From the NCBI RefSeq assembly GCF_037974265.1, contig NZ_CP150233.1, positions 3,410,001 through 3,474,000 of the forward strand: DNA of 64,000 bases, in the 5' to 3' direction. Shown piece after piece: positions 8,407 through 17,882 of the stretch. The notes beneath the pieces were generated by a model. It was given only the letters and a program-made list of their open reading frames with translations. It did not search any database and was not told the DNA's origin. The DNA is from Paenibacillus sp. FSL R5-0623. GTDB taxonomy: Bacteria; Bacillota; Bacilli; Paenibacillales; Paenibacillaceae. The translations under genes were made by a program, and so were the position numbers. Position 1 is the stretch's first letter. Every line of letters begins with the position of its first letter.

Positions 8407-10233
8407 ATGAAGAGGAGAGCCAAATCCAATCTGATCTCGCAGCAAATGTCTTTACAACGAAAAAACAGACTTCTCCTTGCGATCATTTCGCTAGCCCTTG
8501 GTGTAGCTATTATAAGCCAGGCCACCTTGGTGGCTGAAGCAGTCCAGCGAATCTTTGTTGAGAAAGCTTCCTTTTCATCAGTGATCCTGTTGCTTGGCCT
8601 ATTACTGGTTGTTATGGCTGTACGCTCACTGTTGTCGTATGGTAATGGGAAAGTGGGCTTGCATATGGCAGCCCGTGCCAAGACGAATATGCGAGCATCT
8701 GTGTTGCAAAATCTGACCCGCGCTTCCATGCCTTCAACCCTTCGTGGGCAGACGGGAGGAAAGGTCAGCGTTGCTTTGGATGCTGTGGATGAGGCTGACA
8801 GTTATTTCAGTCAATATATGCCTCGAATGATGGAAGCTGCGATGATCCCGATTCTGATTCTGGTTGTTACGTTTACGCAGCACGCCAACACAGGCTGGAT
8901 TATGCTGTTTACGGCACCGTTTATCCCGCTGTTCATGATCCTGGTTGGGCTCCAGACAAAGAACAAATCAGAAGAGAAATACGCGCAACTTGCCGAGTTT
9001 TCCGGTACATTCCTGGATTCGCTTCAAGGGCTGGTTACGTTAAAAATATTCGGACGGGCTAAACGTCAGCAACAGGAGATTGAACGCAGCAGTCTGGGGT
9101 ATCGTGATGCCACCATGGGCATTTTGAAGATTGCATTTACAAATACGTTTATGCTGGAATCGATCGTGATGTTAAGCATTGGTATCGTCGCGCTTGAACT
9201 GGCTATCCAGTTACTCGTGTTCAAATCGATGAGCTTCCATACAGCCTTTCTTGTGTTGTTACTCGTCCCTGAGTTTTACAGTCTGTTGAAGAATACGGGA
9301 ACTGCTTTTCACAGCGGTCGAACCAGTATGGGGGCGATTCGCAAGGTGGAACAAATGCTTGAGGAAACAAGTATCAAGAGCATGCCAAGCGAGCATGAGA
9401 ATGTTGAGAAGGCCACACATACCAGTGATACTAATGATCAGATCGTGCAGCAGACTGGGGTACACGCCCCTCTCGCCGAGTTGATATCAATGCCACCAAC
9501 CATTGAACTGAATGATGTCCGATTCCAGTACACACCTGATTCCTTTGGACTTGAGACAGGACAGATCTCGATTGGACCAGGAGAACAGATCGCGATTGTA
9601 GGCAAAAGTGGATCAGGTAAAACCACGCTGCTTCATCTCATTGCCGGTTTGCTGAAACCAGATTCGGGAGCGGTTCTGGTTAACGGAAGCCAGCTTTCGC
9701 AACATGATGAGGCTGCATGGTTTGAACGTGTTAGCTATATTACACAGCATCCGTATATTTTTGCAGGTACATTTGCCGAAAATATCGCGATTGGCGCGGG
9801 TCGGAACGTCTCCAGAGCTGAAATTGAGCAGGCGGCAGAGGAAGCAGGGCTTGCTGGCGTTGTTGCTCAATTGGAGCAGGGCTTGGATACGTTTGTTGGT
9901 GAAGGTGGCCGGGGGCTGTCTGGCGGGGAAAAGCAAAGACTTGCTTTGGCACGTGCTTTTCTGAAGCGACCAGCTGTTATTTTATTCGACGAACCCACCG
10001 TTGGACTGGATCTGCACACCGAGCGGGTACTGCAACGATCCATTGCAGCGTTGGGTAAAACGGCGACGATGATTACGGTAGCTCACCGATTATACACAAT
10101 TCAACATGCGGACAACATTTTGTTCATGGAGGATGGGGTATTGGTGGATTCGGGAAATCATGAAGCGCTTCTGGCGCGCCTGCCTCAGTATACGGAGATG
10201 GTGGATTTTCAACGGAAAGGAGGAATAGCATGA
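8407..10233 (+). CDS. cydD: Thiol reductant ABC exporter subunit CydD
   Basis: One half of the heterodimeric ABC exporter that moves thiols or haem-related compounds and is needed for cytochrome bd assembly. The 608-residue protein has an N-terminal six-helix membrane domain with the CydD-typical DSLQGLVTLKIFGR segment. The C-terminal ATPase has Walker A GKSGSGKTT (about residue 400), signature LSGGEKQR and Walker B ILFDEPT. About 35 extra residues lie in the linker near residues 320-355. AAAGGAGG precedes the ATG. The stop overlaps the next gene (ATGA). Bacillus subtilis uses the letters C and D the other way round for this operon. Confidence 0.92.
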   Translation: MKRRAKSNLISQQMSLQRKNRLLLAIISLALGVAIISQATLVAEAVQRIFVEKASFSSVILLLGLLLVVMAVRSLLSYGNGKVGLHMAARAKTNMRASVLQNLTRASMPSTLRGQTGGKVSVALDAVDEADSYFSQYMPRMMEAAMIPILILVVTFTQHANTGWIMLFTAPFIPLFMILVGLQTKNKSEEKYAQLAEFSGTFLDSLQGLVTLKIFGRAKRQQQEIERSSLGYRDATMGILKIAFTNTFMLESIVMLSIGIVALELAIQLLVFKSMSFHTAFLVLLLVPEFYSLLKNTGTAFHSGRTSMGAIRKVEQMLEETSIKSMPSEHENVEKATHTSDTNDQIVQQTGVHAPLAELISMPPTIELNDVRFQYTPDSFGLETGQISIGPGEQIAIVGKSGSGKTTLLHLIAGLLKPDSGAVLVNGSQLSQHDEAAWFERVSYITQHPYIFAGTFAENIAIGAGRNVSRAEIEQAAEEAGLAGVVAQLEQGLDTFVGEGGRGLSGGEKQRLALARAFLKRPAVILFDEPTVGLDLHTERVLQRSIAALGKTATMITVAHRLYTIQHADNILFMEDGVLVDSGNHEALLARLPQYTEMVDFQRKGGIA

Positions 10234-11957
10234 ATGAGCTGACGATTCTGTCAAAGGCGATGATTCAGGAGCGCAATGATATTTTGCTTTCGATATTGGG
10301 CGGATTTATCGCCGGCATAGCAGGGGTAGCTCTCTTTTCCGCGAGCGGCTACATGATATCGCAAACGGTATTTGCGCCACCGCTGTATACCTTAATTGTA
10401 CTCACTTCCATGGTCAAACTGCTCGGTTTCCTTCGAGCGGCAAGTCGTTACGGAGAACGCTTGTATTCCCACAGGGCGACATTCTCCATGCTGAGCCGCT
10501 TGCGGACGTCCTTTTTTGCCAAACTGATCCCGGTAACGCCAGGTATATTGAACAAAAACCGAAGCGGGGATCTGCTTGCACGGATTGTAGGTGATGTGGA
10601 AAGCTTGCAAAATTACTTTTTGCGGGTCGCGTATCCACCCATCATGGTTGTTATGGTATTTTTGGCTACCATGCTGTTCACTTCAGCCTTTTCAATCTGG
10701 ATTGCGTGTTTGTTAGTACTAGGCATGCTGATCACGGCATTTGTTGTACCGGGTATTGTCTTGTTGGGTCAGCGAAAAATACATGGACGTGTTCGTCAGC
10801 AACGGGCTGTACTCTCCACGGAAGTAACCGAAGTGTTGTATGGTTTCAGGGATTTGAAAGTGTACGGCCAATTGGAACAGCGTGAGCAACAGCTTCAGCA
10901 GGCTTCCGCTGCATTGGCAACGGAACAGAAACAAGCCGCTTCGCACCTGTTGCGCGGGCAATCCATGCACGTTTTTGTGACGTATCTTGTTACATGGGGT
11001 GTGTTAGCACTCAGTGCCTTCTTAATTGTGAATGGAGCGTTTGCCGGTGTATTCCTCGCCATGCTGATCCTGGCCACGCAGACCGTATTCGAAGAAGCTG
11101 CCGCAATGGCTATATTACCTCTATATAAGCAGGATAGTGAACATGCTGCTCAGCGACTGGCGGAAACAGTGCCGACCTCTGATGTGCAACCTGTTCAGCC
11201 AAGCGGTGAAGTTTCAGCCGATCAGGCGGTTTCGATTGAACTATCCAGTGTTAACTTCCAATATGAAGGGGAATGGAGACCGGCGCTGAGGGAGCTATCC
11301 CTACAACTTGCAGCAGGCTCCAAAACAGCGATTGTTGGGCCGAGCGGGTCAGGAAAGTCAACGATTATCGATCTGTTACTCAAGCTGCGTGCACCAACGT
11401 CTGGCGACATACGATTAAACGATGTTCCGGTGAAGGAACTGAATGAAGAGAGCATTTGGCAAAGGGCGAATGTTGTGTTGCAGCAAAGTCATTTCTTCAG
11501 GGGAACCATCCGGGACAACCTGTTGCTGAATGGAGAAGGACATTCAGATGAACAATTGTCGGCTGTGCTGGATAAAGTCCAACTGCCGAATAAGTTGTTG
11601 AGTGATTTGGTGTATGAAAAAGGGGAGAACCTGTCGGATGGCGAGAGACAGCGGCTGGCTCTGGCACGAGCCATGCTGCGCAAAGGACGATTATGGCTTC
11701 TGGACGAACCAACTTCTTCGCTGGATTACGTCACAGAGCAACGTGTGCTCCAGCATCTTCTTGCACAAGCTGCCGAAGATACACTTCTCCTGATCTGTCA
11801 TCGGCTGACGGGATTGGAAGAGATGGATCGGATTGTGGTCATGGACCAAGGCAAGATTGTGGAATCGGGTTCTTTCTCCGAGCTGATGGAGCAAAAAGGC
11901 TATTTTTATGAAATGAAACAAATTGAACGACAAATGATTGGAGACGTCGGGGCGTGA
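10230..11957 (+). CDS. cydC: Thiol reductant ABC exporter subunit CydC
   Basis: Partner of CydD in the assembly exporter. The 575-residue protein starts with the CydC-typical segment GGFIAGIAGVALFSASGYMI. It has an exporter membrane domain and a C-terminal ATPase with Walker A GPSGSGKST (about residue 373) and Walker B LWLLDEPTS. The signature motif is LSDGERQR, with Asp replacing the second Gly position, and this often marks one half of an asymmetric pair. It is the last gene of the operon and is followed by a strong terminator. Confidence 0.92.
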   Translation: MNELTILSKAMIQERNDILLSILGGFIAGIAGVALFSASGYMISQTVFAPPLYTLIVLTSMVKLLGFLRAASRYGERLYSHRATFSMLSRLRTSFFAKLIPVTPGILNKNRSGDLLARIVGDVESLQNYFLRVAYPPIMVVMVFLATMLFTSAFSIWIACLLVLGMLITAFVVPGIVLLGQRKIHGRVRQQRAVLSTEVTEVLYGFRDLKVYGQLEQREQQLQQASAALATEQKQAASHLLRGQSMHVFVTYLVTWGVLALSAFLIVNGAFAGVFLAMLILATQTVFEEAAAMAILPLYKQDSEHAAQRLAETVPTSDVQPVQPSGEVSADQAVSIELSSVNFQYEGEWRPALRELSLQLAAGSKTAIVGPSGSGKSTIIDLLLKLRAPTSGDIRLNDVPVKELNEESIWQRANVVLQQSHFFRGTIRDNLLLNGEGHSDEQLSAVLDKVQLPNKLLSDLVYEKGENLSDGERQRLALARAMLRKGRLWLLDEPTSSLDYVTEQRVLQHLLAQAAEDTLLLICHRLTGLEEMDRIVVMDQGKIVESGSFSELMEQKGYFYEMKQIERQMIGDVGA

Positions 11958-11997
11958 AAAGAATTTCAGTCTACTCAAGGTGTCGTTAGTACTTCAT

Positions 11998-12056
11998 AAA
12001 AGACTAAAGAACGTTACTGATGTTATCATCAATTAGTCGTTCTTTAGTCTTTTTGT
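11998..12056 (+). terminator. Terminator of the cyd operon
   Basis: A perfect 16-bp stem (AAAAGACTAAAGAACG with CGTTCTTTAGTCTTTT) has a 24-nt loop that can itself pair in part, and ends in T residues. Confidence 0.85.
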
Positions 12057-12100
12057 CTTTCTATTGAGAAGACTCGTTAAGCAGCAATGTTAATTTAGCA

Positions 12101-12376
12101 TCACATAACAGCAGATGATTCAGCCGTTTTATTTTTCTTTGCAAGCGGCTTTTTCCGTAGTGTCCTATCATACAGATATGGTTTTCCGTGATATTCCCGT
12201 GCATGCTTTTGTTTCTGCTTTTTATGTATATCAACCTTGATCTCCAGATTGGCAACGTTATTCTGGAATTCAGAAGCAACTCGTTTGCACCATTTCAATC
12301 CACTTTCTTCAGATGCACTGAAATGCACGCGTAATAGATATCCGTTCACTGTTAATTCAAACTTGTATAAATTCAT
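12101..12376 (-). CDS. Small basic hypothetical protein (91 aa)
   Basis: This small gene is supported by a clear ribosome binding site (GGAAAGGA, about 9 nt before the ATG) and by ordinary amino-acid composition. Residues 1-50 look like an alternating beta/alpha fold (MNLYKFELTVNGYLLRVHF). The C-terminal part is rich in Lys, His and Arg. No family is recognised. It sits alone between two converging or unrelated units. A basic tail could bind nucleic acid, but this is only a guess. Confidence 0.55.
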   Translation of the reverse strand: MNLYKFELTVNGYLLRVHFSASEESGLKWCKRVASEFQNNVANLEIKVDIHKKQKQKHAREYHGKPYLYDRTLRKKPLAKKNKTAESSAVM

Positions 12377-12562
12377 GATATGTATCCTTTCCAGGCTGGC
12401 ATGTTATGCTACACCAAATACGATAATCTCATTATAACAGGAACATACGTTCTGTAGAAGTGTAATTTATGATACCCGCAATGTAATAAGGTTCGCTAGA
12501 CATCTTTGCAAGAGTTCGTTTAATGGTAAAATATCTAAAAATGGTTCATGTTGGGGGATATC

Positions 12563-14179
12563 ATGTATAAACTGATGATCGTAGATGATGAATTGCTCAT
12601 GCGGGTTGGAATTCGTTCCATGCTGAATTGGGAAGAGTACAATTTCTATGTTGTTGGAGAGGCGGGAAATGGAAAAGAGGCCTTAAGCCTTGCGCTTGAA
12701 GTGATGCCTGATCTAATTATTACAGATATTAAGATGCCAATTATGGATGGGCTACAGCTTATACAAGAGGCCTCCTGCGTACTGAAAACCTGTAAGTATG
12801 TCATCCTGAGTAATTTTGACGAATTTCATTATGTGAAAGAGGCGCTAAAACTTGGTGCTTCAGATTACTTGATTAAAAGTGAGATCACCGAATCCTCCCT
12901 TATTGACCTACTGAGCACGGTTGGACAGAAACTGCAAAGTGAACATGTTCACCCAACCAATACACCCTCTATGACACAGGACTATTCCAAGAGCCTAAGA
13001 TATCTAAAGGATAGTTTCTTCCAAGATATTGTAAGCGGATTCATTAGTGAGGAGGATATCATCACCAAAGCGGAAGAACTACATTTTCGTATACGTTCGG
13101 ACCAGTTGGTTGTCATGAAGTTCATCGTGAACTATTACGAGGATGCAAAGCGGAAATATGTAGAGAAAGGGGAAAAGCTGCTCCGATTTTCGATTCTTAA
13201 TATTATGGAAGAGATCATTCCTTCGAAATGGGAGAAGGAGATTTTTGTTGAAAGTTCCTCAGAATATTGGGTGATCGTCAATGTACTTCCTGAGAGCCAA
13301 TCTGTACACGCCGACTTGAATAAACTATGTAATAAATTGCTGTCTTCAATCAAGGATTTTATGAATCTATCGCTCACGGCTGGGGTAAGTAGAATGACTT
13401 CCGGTTTCCTTCACATCAGGAAGGCCTGCCAAGAGGCAGAAACGGCTCTACGACAGGGTTTCTTCACAGGAAGCAACCAGGTGTTGTATTACGATGATAT
13501 GGTTCAATCCCCAGATCGACATGAAGTTAAGGGGGCTTTAAGCCCGCAACAAGAACGAGATTTGTTGAAGTTGTGGGTAAGCAAAGACAACCAAAAGGCG
13601 GAAGAGTTCCTGGAAGGAATCCGATCCAATCTGGAACAGCTGCGAGCAGATGAGAATAGCATTCGCAAGCAATATATCATGGTAATGGAAACGATACATT
13701 CCCATCTATCCCGCGCTTCGGAAAGAGGTGCCCCTTCTTTAACAGAAAAGTCGCCCTATGAAATCGTTCTCAAGGGGGAGTATTGGGAGGATATCCACCA
13801 AGATATGCTTGCTCATATTGCGTATTACTTCCAAACTGATTCCCAAATTAAACAGGAAAGCACTTACACCGATCTCGCTACTGAATTGATCGACAAGTAT
13901 TATGCGGAAGATATCTCATTGCAAAGTATCGCTAGCCAAATCAGTGTGAATCCGTCGTATCTCAGCCGCGTGTTCAAACAGGAACGAGGAGAGAACTTTA
14001 TCACGTACTTGACCCGAGTTCGAATTGAACATGCGAAGGCGTATCTATTGAGCAGAGGAATGAGAGTGTATGAAATCGCAGAAAAGGTGGGCTACCATAA
14101 TTACACGTACTTCAGTAAGATTTTCAAAAAATCGGTAGGTGTCACTCCTGAGGAATATCGAGAATTACAGCAGGGATGA
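12563..14179 (+). CDS. YesN-type response regulator with AraC DNA-binding domain
   Basis: The protein has an N-terminal receiver domain (residues 1-120; MIVDDE acidic patch, phospho-acceptor Asp in IITDIKMP). A long middle region follows, and the C-terminal AraC-type double helix-turn-helix spans roughly the last 100 residues (ISLQSIASQISVNPSYLSRVFK, then YEIAEKVGYHNYTYFSKIFKK, given here in parts). The ATG at 12563 is preferred over 12548 because GGGGG lies 5 nt before it. It pairs with the histidine kinase just downstream and probably controls the convergent sugar-importer operon at 15993-19487. Confidence 0.92.
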   Translation: MYKLMIVDDELLMRVGIRSMLNWEEYNFYVVGEAGNGKEALSLALEVMPDLIITDIKMPIMDGLQLIQEASCVLKTCKYVILSNFDEFHYVKEALKLGASDYLIKSEITESSLIDLLSTVGQKLQSEHVHPTNTPSMTQDYSKSLRYLKDSFFQDIVSGFISEEDIITKAEELHFRIRSDQLVVMKFIVNYYEDAKRKYVEKGEKLLRFSILNIMEEIIPSKWEKEIFVESSSEYWVIVNVLPESQSVHADLNKLCNKLLSSIKDFMNLSLTAGVSRMTSGFLHIRKACQEAETALRQGFFTGSNQVLYYDDMVQSPDRHEVKGALSPQQERDLLKLWVSKDNQKAEEFLEGIRSNLEQLRADENSIRKQYIMVMETIHSHLSRASERGAPSLTEKSPYEIVLKGEYWEDIHQDMLAHIAYYFQTDSQIKQESTYTDLATELIDKYYAEDISLQSIASQISVNPSYLSRVFKQERGENFITYLTRVRIEHAKAYLLSRGMRVYEIAEKVGYHNYTYFSKIFKKSVGVTPEEYRELQQG

Positions 14180-14207
14180 ATGTAATCGGTGAATAGAGGT
14201 GCAGCAT

Positions 14208-15953
14208 ATGAAGCATGTTCGGCCCTTCCGAATCAAGTACAAAATTATGGTGATCTGTATGACGGTCATTATCCTTCCGGTATTGGTGATGACAATCAAT
14301 TCGTATTACTCCTCAGAGCGGTTGTTGGCACAGAACTATACAACGTTGCTAAACGATCTGGCCAAACAGACGAATATTCGCATTGACGAGTTCCTCAAGG
14401 AGATTGAGAAAATTTCGCTGCTCGCCAGCAATGGCCTTAGTGACAATCTGTCTGCGACTCATGAAGGGAGTTTTCCGATCCAGGATTTCCTGCGAGAGGG
14501 TGATGAACAACATGAGATTGCCGCATACAATATTCTGATGAATTATATCATGATGAAAGATCGCGTATTCTCCATCTACCTCTACAATATGAACGGGGGG
14601 CAAGACCTTTTTGTCAGTCCACATCAACCCATTGATCCAAACTTCAAAGTAGCAAACGAACTGTGGTTTAAAAAGTTCATGCATGATAAGGATCGAACCA
14701 TTACCCTCACAACACGAATTGACGAGCAATTGGAGAATAAAATACTGGCAGTGTCACACGCTCGCAAAATTCATGATGTGACTAGTGGGAAACTGCTTGG
14801 CGTTATCGTTGTCAGCATTGATATCAAATTCATTGAAATCGTCAACCGCAACTTGCAGGAAGGGCTGCGCTCCAGATTCATGATCGTTGATGAGGATGAC
14901 AAGATCGTATATAACGTGAACGAACGATTAATCGGGACACTGTTCCGGGACAACGTTCGTCCGCCTGAATCACTAAATGTCGTGGTGACCAGTCCCCTTA
15001 GTCAGCAAAAATGGACAACTTACTTATATATGCCTTTGGATGAACTGACTGCTGATGGCAAAATATTGGGCCGTAATCTGGTGACACTTGCCATAGTCAT
15101 TGTTCTTTTTGCTGCCGTCATATCCATATTTTTATCTCACGTGATCACAACTCCCATTAAAAAACTGCTACGGAATATAGCTCTAGTCGAGAAAGGTCAG
15201 TTTGAACAAGTTGTACCCATTGTCTCCAGAGATGAGATTGGCCATTTATCCATTCGATTCAACAGAATGTCACACGAATTGAAACGGTTGGTCGAACGGA
15301 TGCAGCAGGAAGAAATAGAGAAAGCCAAGGCCGAGATGCGTGCGCTCCATGACCAGATCAAGCCTCATTTTCTGTATAACACCCTTGGGTCGGTGAAATG
15401 GATTGCCTCGATGCAGCAGGCTGATAAAATCGTGGAAATGACGGATGCACTAATCTCGATGCTCCGCTATGCAACAAAATCTGATGGAACTCTCGTAACC
15501 ATTCGTGAAGAACTCGATAATATAACGAATTACGTAACGATTCAGAATGTCAGGTACTATGGTTGTATTCAGATGAGATATGAGGTTGAGGATAGACTGC
15601 TGAATTATCGCATGCCCAAAATGATCCTGCAGCCGATTGTGGAGAATGCGATTTTCCATGGTCTAGCCGAATTGGAAGAAGACGGAATCATCACTATTCG
15701 GATTCAATCACAGCTGGATGAAGTTGTGATCGAGGTCTGCGATAATGGCGTTGGGATGGATCATCAAACGATGCAGAATCTATTGGAAGAGAAGTCCGGT
15801 GCACGTACGGGAACGAATGGAATTGGATTGCATAATGTGCAGCGGCGAATTCAGCTTCATTTTGGGAAACCCTACGGAATACAGGTGGAGAGTAAAATAG
15901 GTGAAGGTACCATTTTCTCCATTCTGCTGCCTGCCATTTCAGAGTTTAGATAG
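14208..15953 (+). CDS. YesM-type sensor histidine kinase
   Basis: Membrane sensor kinase of the LytS/YesM group. It has an N-terminal helix (about residues 10-35), an extracellular Cache-like sensor domain to about residue 295, a second helix and a HAMP linker (LSHVITTPIKKLL). The His_kinase domain carries the phospho-acceptor His in LHDQIKPHFLYNTL, and the C-terminal ATPase has GNGVG-type boxes (CDNGVGMD, GIGLHNVQRR). The ATG at 14208 has AGAGG 8 nt upstream; a GTG at 14199 is less likely. It follows yesN-like by 28 bases and faces the importer operon. Confidence 0.92.
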   Translation: MKHVRPFRIKYKIMVICMTVIILPVLVMTINSYYSSERLLAQNYTTLLNDLAKQTNIRIDEFLKEIEKISLLASNGLSDNLSATHEGSFPIQDFLREGDEQHEIAAYNILMNYIMMKDRVFSIYLYNMNGGQDLFVSPHQPIDPNFKVANELWFKKFMHDKDRTITLTTRIDEQLENKILAVSHARKIHDVTSGKLLGVIVVSIDIKFIEIVNRNLQEGLRSRFMIVDEDDKIVYNVNERLIGTLFRDNVRPPESLNVVVTSPLSQQKWTTYLYMPLDELTADGKILGRNLVTLAIVIVLFAAVISIFLSHVITTPIKKLLRNIALVEKGQFEQVVPIVSRDEIGHLSIRFNRMSHELKRLVERMQQEEIEKAKAEMRALHDQIKPHFLYNTLGSVKWIASMQQADKIVEMTDALISMLRYATKSDGTLVTIREELDNITNYVTIQNVRYYGCIQMRYEVEDRLLNYRMPKMILQPIVENAIFHGLAELEEDGIITIRIQSQLDEVVIEVCDNGVGMDHQTMQNLLEEKSGARTGTNGIGLHNVQRRIQLHFGKPYGIQVESKIGEGTIFSILLPAISEFR

Positions 15954-15955
15954 AA

Positions 15956-15991
15956 CCAAAGGGCTTGCAGTATGAACTGCAAGCCCTTTGG
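15956..15991. terminator. Bidirectional terminator between kinase and importer operons
   Basis: A perfect 15-bp stem (CCAAAGGGCTTGCAG with CTGCAAGCCCTTTGG) with a 6-nt loop lies between two converging genes. It can stop transcription from both sides. Confidence 0.85.
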
Positions 15992-15992
15992 T

Positions 15993-16883
15993 TTACCCCT
16001 TGACGCTTCCTAACACCAAACCTTTGGTGAAATATTTCTGTAGGAACGGATACACAAGCAAAATCGGAATGGCACCCAGGAACATCTGAGCGGCACGCCC
16101 CGTTCTGGCGTTCATCATGGACAACAGCTGTGTATAATCTGACCCCGATTTCAGCATGATTTGCTCAAAACTTTGCAGAAGGGTCTGCAAGTAACTTTGT
16201 AATGGATAATTGGCTGGATTGTTCATATAGATAATGCCATCGAACCACGAATTCCAGTGGGCAACGATACTGAACAAACCAACCGTAGCGAGAGCGGGCT
16301 TGAGAAGTGGGAGTAGAATACGAAGCAATACCTGTACAGGCCCAGCACCATCGATAATGGCTGATTCTTCAATCTCCTCGGGCAGCCCCCGAATGAAATT
16401 CATGAGGATAATCATACTGAATACGGGGAGGGCCCCAGGCAGGATCAGAGACCATATGGAATCGATCAGTCCCATTTTGACGACCACGAGATAGGTTGGA
16501 ATTAGACCTCCACTGAATAACATGGTTATTATGAAAAATCCCATATAGATATTACGCCCCATCAATTTTTGTTTGGATTTGGAGAGGGGATAAGCGGTGA
16601 GTACGATCAGAACCAGATTCACCACCGTTCCGATAACGGTTCGTTGAATGGCTACCCAGAGAGAGGAGAAAAATGATCCTCCCGTTAATGCAAATTCATA
16701 GGCTTTTGTCGTAAATTCCACAGGCCAGAACGTAACACTCCCCGCAGATACAGCCGCGCTGCTGCTGAATGAAACAGCCAGCAGGTTGATAAACGGCAGG
16801 ATACATAGGAGAGAGATTAGAAGCAATATGGTGTAGTTTATAATAAGAAATACACGTCTGCTCATACTTTTATCATAGATCAT
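15993..16883 (-). CDS. Carbohydrate ABC transporter permease, LplC/YtcP-like
   Basis: Inner-membrane permease of a CUT1-type sugar importer. The 296-residue protein has six membrane helices. The EAA loop that contacts the ATPase is near residues 185-205 (ESAIIDGAGPVQVLL). Its N-terminal and C-terminal ends (SRRVFLIINY; KGLVLGSVKG) are those of the LplC/YtcP family from Paenibacillus and Bacillus. No ATPase gene is present nearby; such importers usually share the MsmX-type ATPase encoded elsewhere. Third gene of the binding protein-LplB-LplC operon. Confidence 0.93.
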   Translation of the reverse strand: MIYDKSMSRRVFLIINYTILLLISLLCILPFINLLAVSFSSSAAVSAGSVTFWPVEFTTKAYEFALTGGSFFSSLWVAIQRTVIGTVVNLVLIVLTAYPLSKSKQKLMGRNIYMGFFIITMLFSGGLIPTYLVVVKMGLIDSIWSLILPGALPVFSMIILMNFIRGLPEEIEESAIIDGAGPVQVLLRILLPLLKPALATVGLFSIVAHWNSWFDGIIYMNNPANYPLQSYLQTLLQSFEQIMLKSGSDYTQLLSMMNARTGRAAQMFLGAIPILLVYPFLQKYFTKGLVLGSVKG

Positions 16884-16901
16884 AAAGTGAGTTCCTCCTT
16901 C

Positions 16902-17792
16902 TTAGAAGATACGATAACCAGCCACTCTGTAAGCCAGGATGTACGACACAGCAACGAGAACACTGGAAATGATCGATTTGAATAACCCGACAGCGGTACC
17001 AATCGAATACTGTGCCTGTTGGATTCCCAACCGATATACATAGGTGTCAATAATATCACCGGTCTGATAGACAACAGGGGAGTAGAGATTATAGATCTGG
17101 TCAAAGCCAGCATTAAGTACGTTTCCAAGTGACAGTACAGTCATTAAAACAATGGTTGGCATGAGAAGAGGCAACGTAATGTAGATGGTTTGCTTCCACC
17201 GTTTCGCTCCGTCGATCACCGCGGCTTCGTAAAGTCCCGGATCAATACTGGTCAGAGCTGCCAAATAAACAACCGTTCCAAACCCGAAACCTTTCCATAT
17301 GTCACTCACAATCATCGTCCAAGGAAAAATAGAGGGTGTGCCAAGAAAGGAGATCGGTGCAATACCAAATACACTTAGAAATGTATTGATAATGCCGTCA
17401 GAGCTAAGGATATCCAGCATGATGCCGGCCATAATGACCCAAGAGAGGAAGTTCGGAATGTAGACAAGGGTTTGAAATGTACGTTTGATTCCACTGTGTA
17501 GTACCTCGTTAAGCAATAATGCAAAAATTACGGGCACGATTATACCACCGATAATCTTAAATACAGACATGTACAATGTATTCCAGATCGTTCTTACGAA
17601 GTTCGGCTGATTAAATATGTGGGTAAAATTATCCCATCCTACCCATGGCGAGTTGAATCCGAGGCCCGGATTGTACTTCTGAAACGCAATAATAAGTCCG
17701 TAGAAAGGGATGTAACAAAAGATGAAGACCAAGACCAGGCTTGGAATCAACATGAGATGGTAAGGACTCTGCTGCTTCCATTTTCTCAACAT
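16902..17792 (-). CDS. Carbohydrate ABC transporter permease, LplB-like
   Basis: Second permease subunit of the same importer. It has 296 residues and six membrane helices, with the EAA motif near residues 195-215 (YEAAVIDGAKRWKQ). The N-terminal segment (LMLIPSLVLVFIFCYIPFYG) is typical of LplB. It lies 90 bases after the binding-protein gene and 18 bases before the LplC-like gene. Substrates of this group are plant or bacterial oligosaccharides; the exact sugar cannot be read here. Confidence 0.93.
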   Translation of the reverse strand: MLRKWKQQSPYHLMLIPSLVLVFIFCYIPFYGLIIAFQKYNPGLGFNSPWVGWDNFTHIFNQPNFVRTIWNTLYMSVFKIIGGIIVPVIFALLLNEVLHSGIKRTFQTLVYIPNFLSWVIMAGIMLDILSSDGIINTFLSVFGIAPISFLGTPSIFPWTMIVSDIWKGFGFGTVVYLAALTSIDPGLYEAAVIDGAKRWKQTIYITLPLLMPTIVLMTVLSLGNVLNAGFDQIYNLYSPVVYQTGDIIDTYVYRLGIQQAQYSIGTAVGLFKSIISSVLVAVSYILAYRVAGYRIF

Positions 17793-17882
17793 TCATATTC
17801 CTCCGTTCCTTGTACGCCAAATGTAATCGCTATCAAATAAAGGGGAGAGATGACCCTCATCCCCTCTTAGTGACTAACGAGA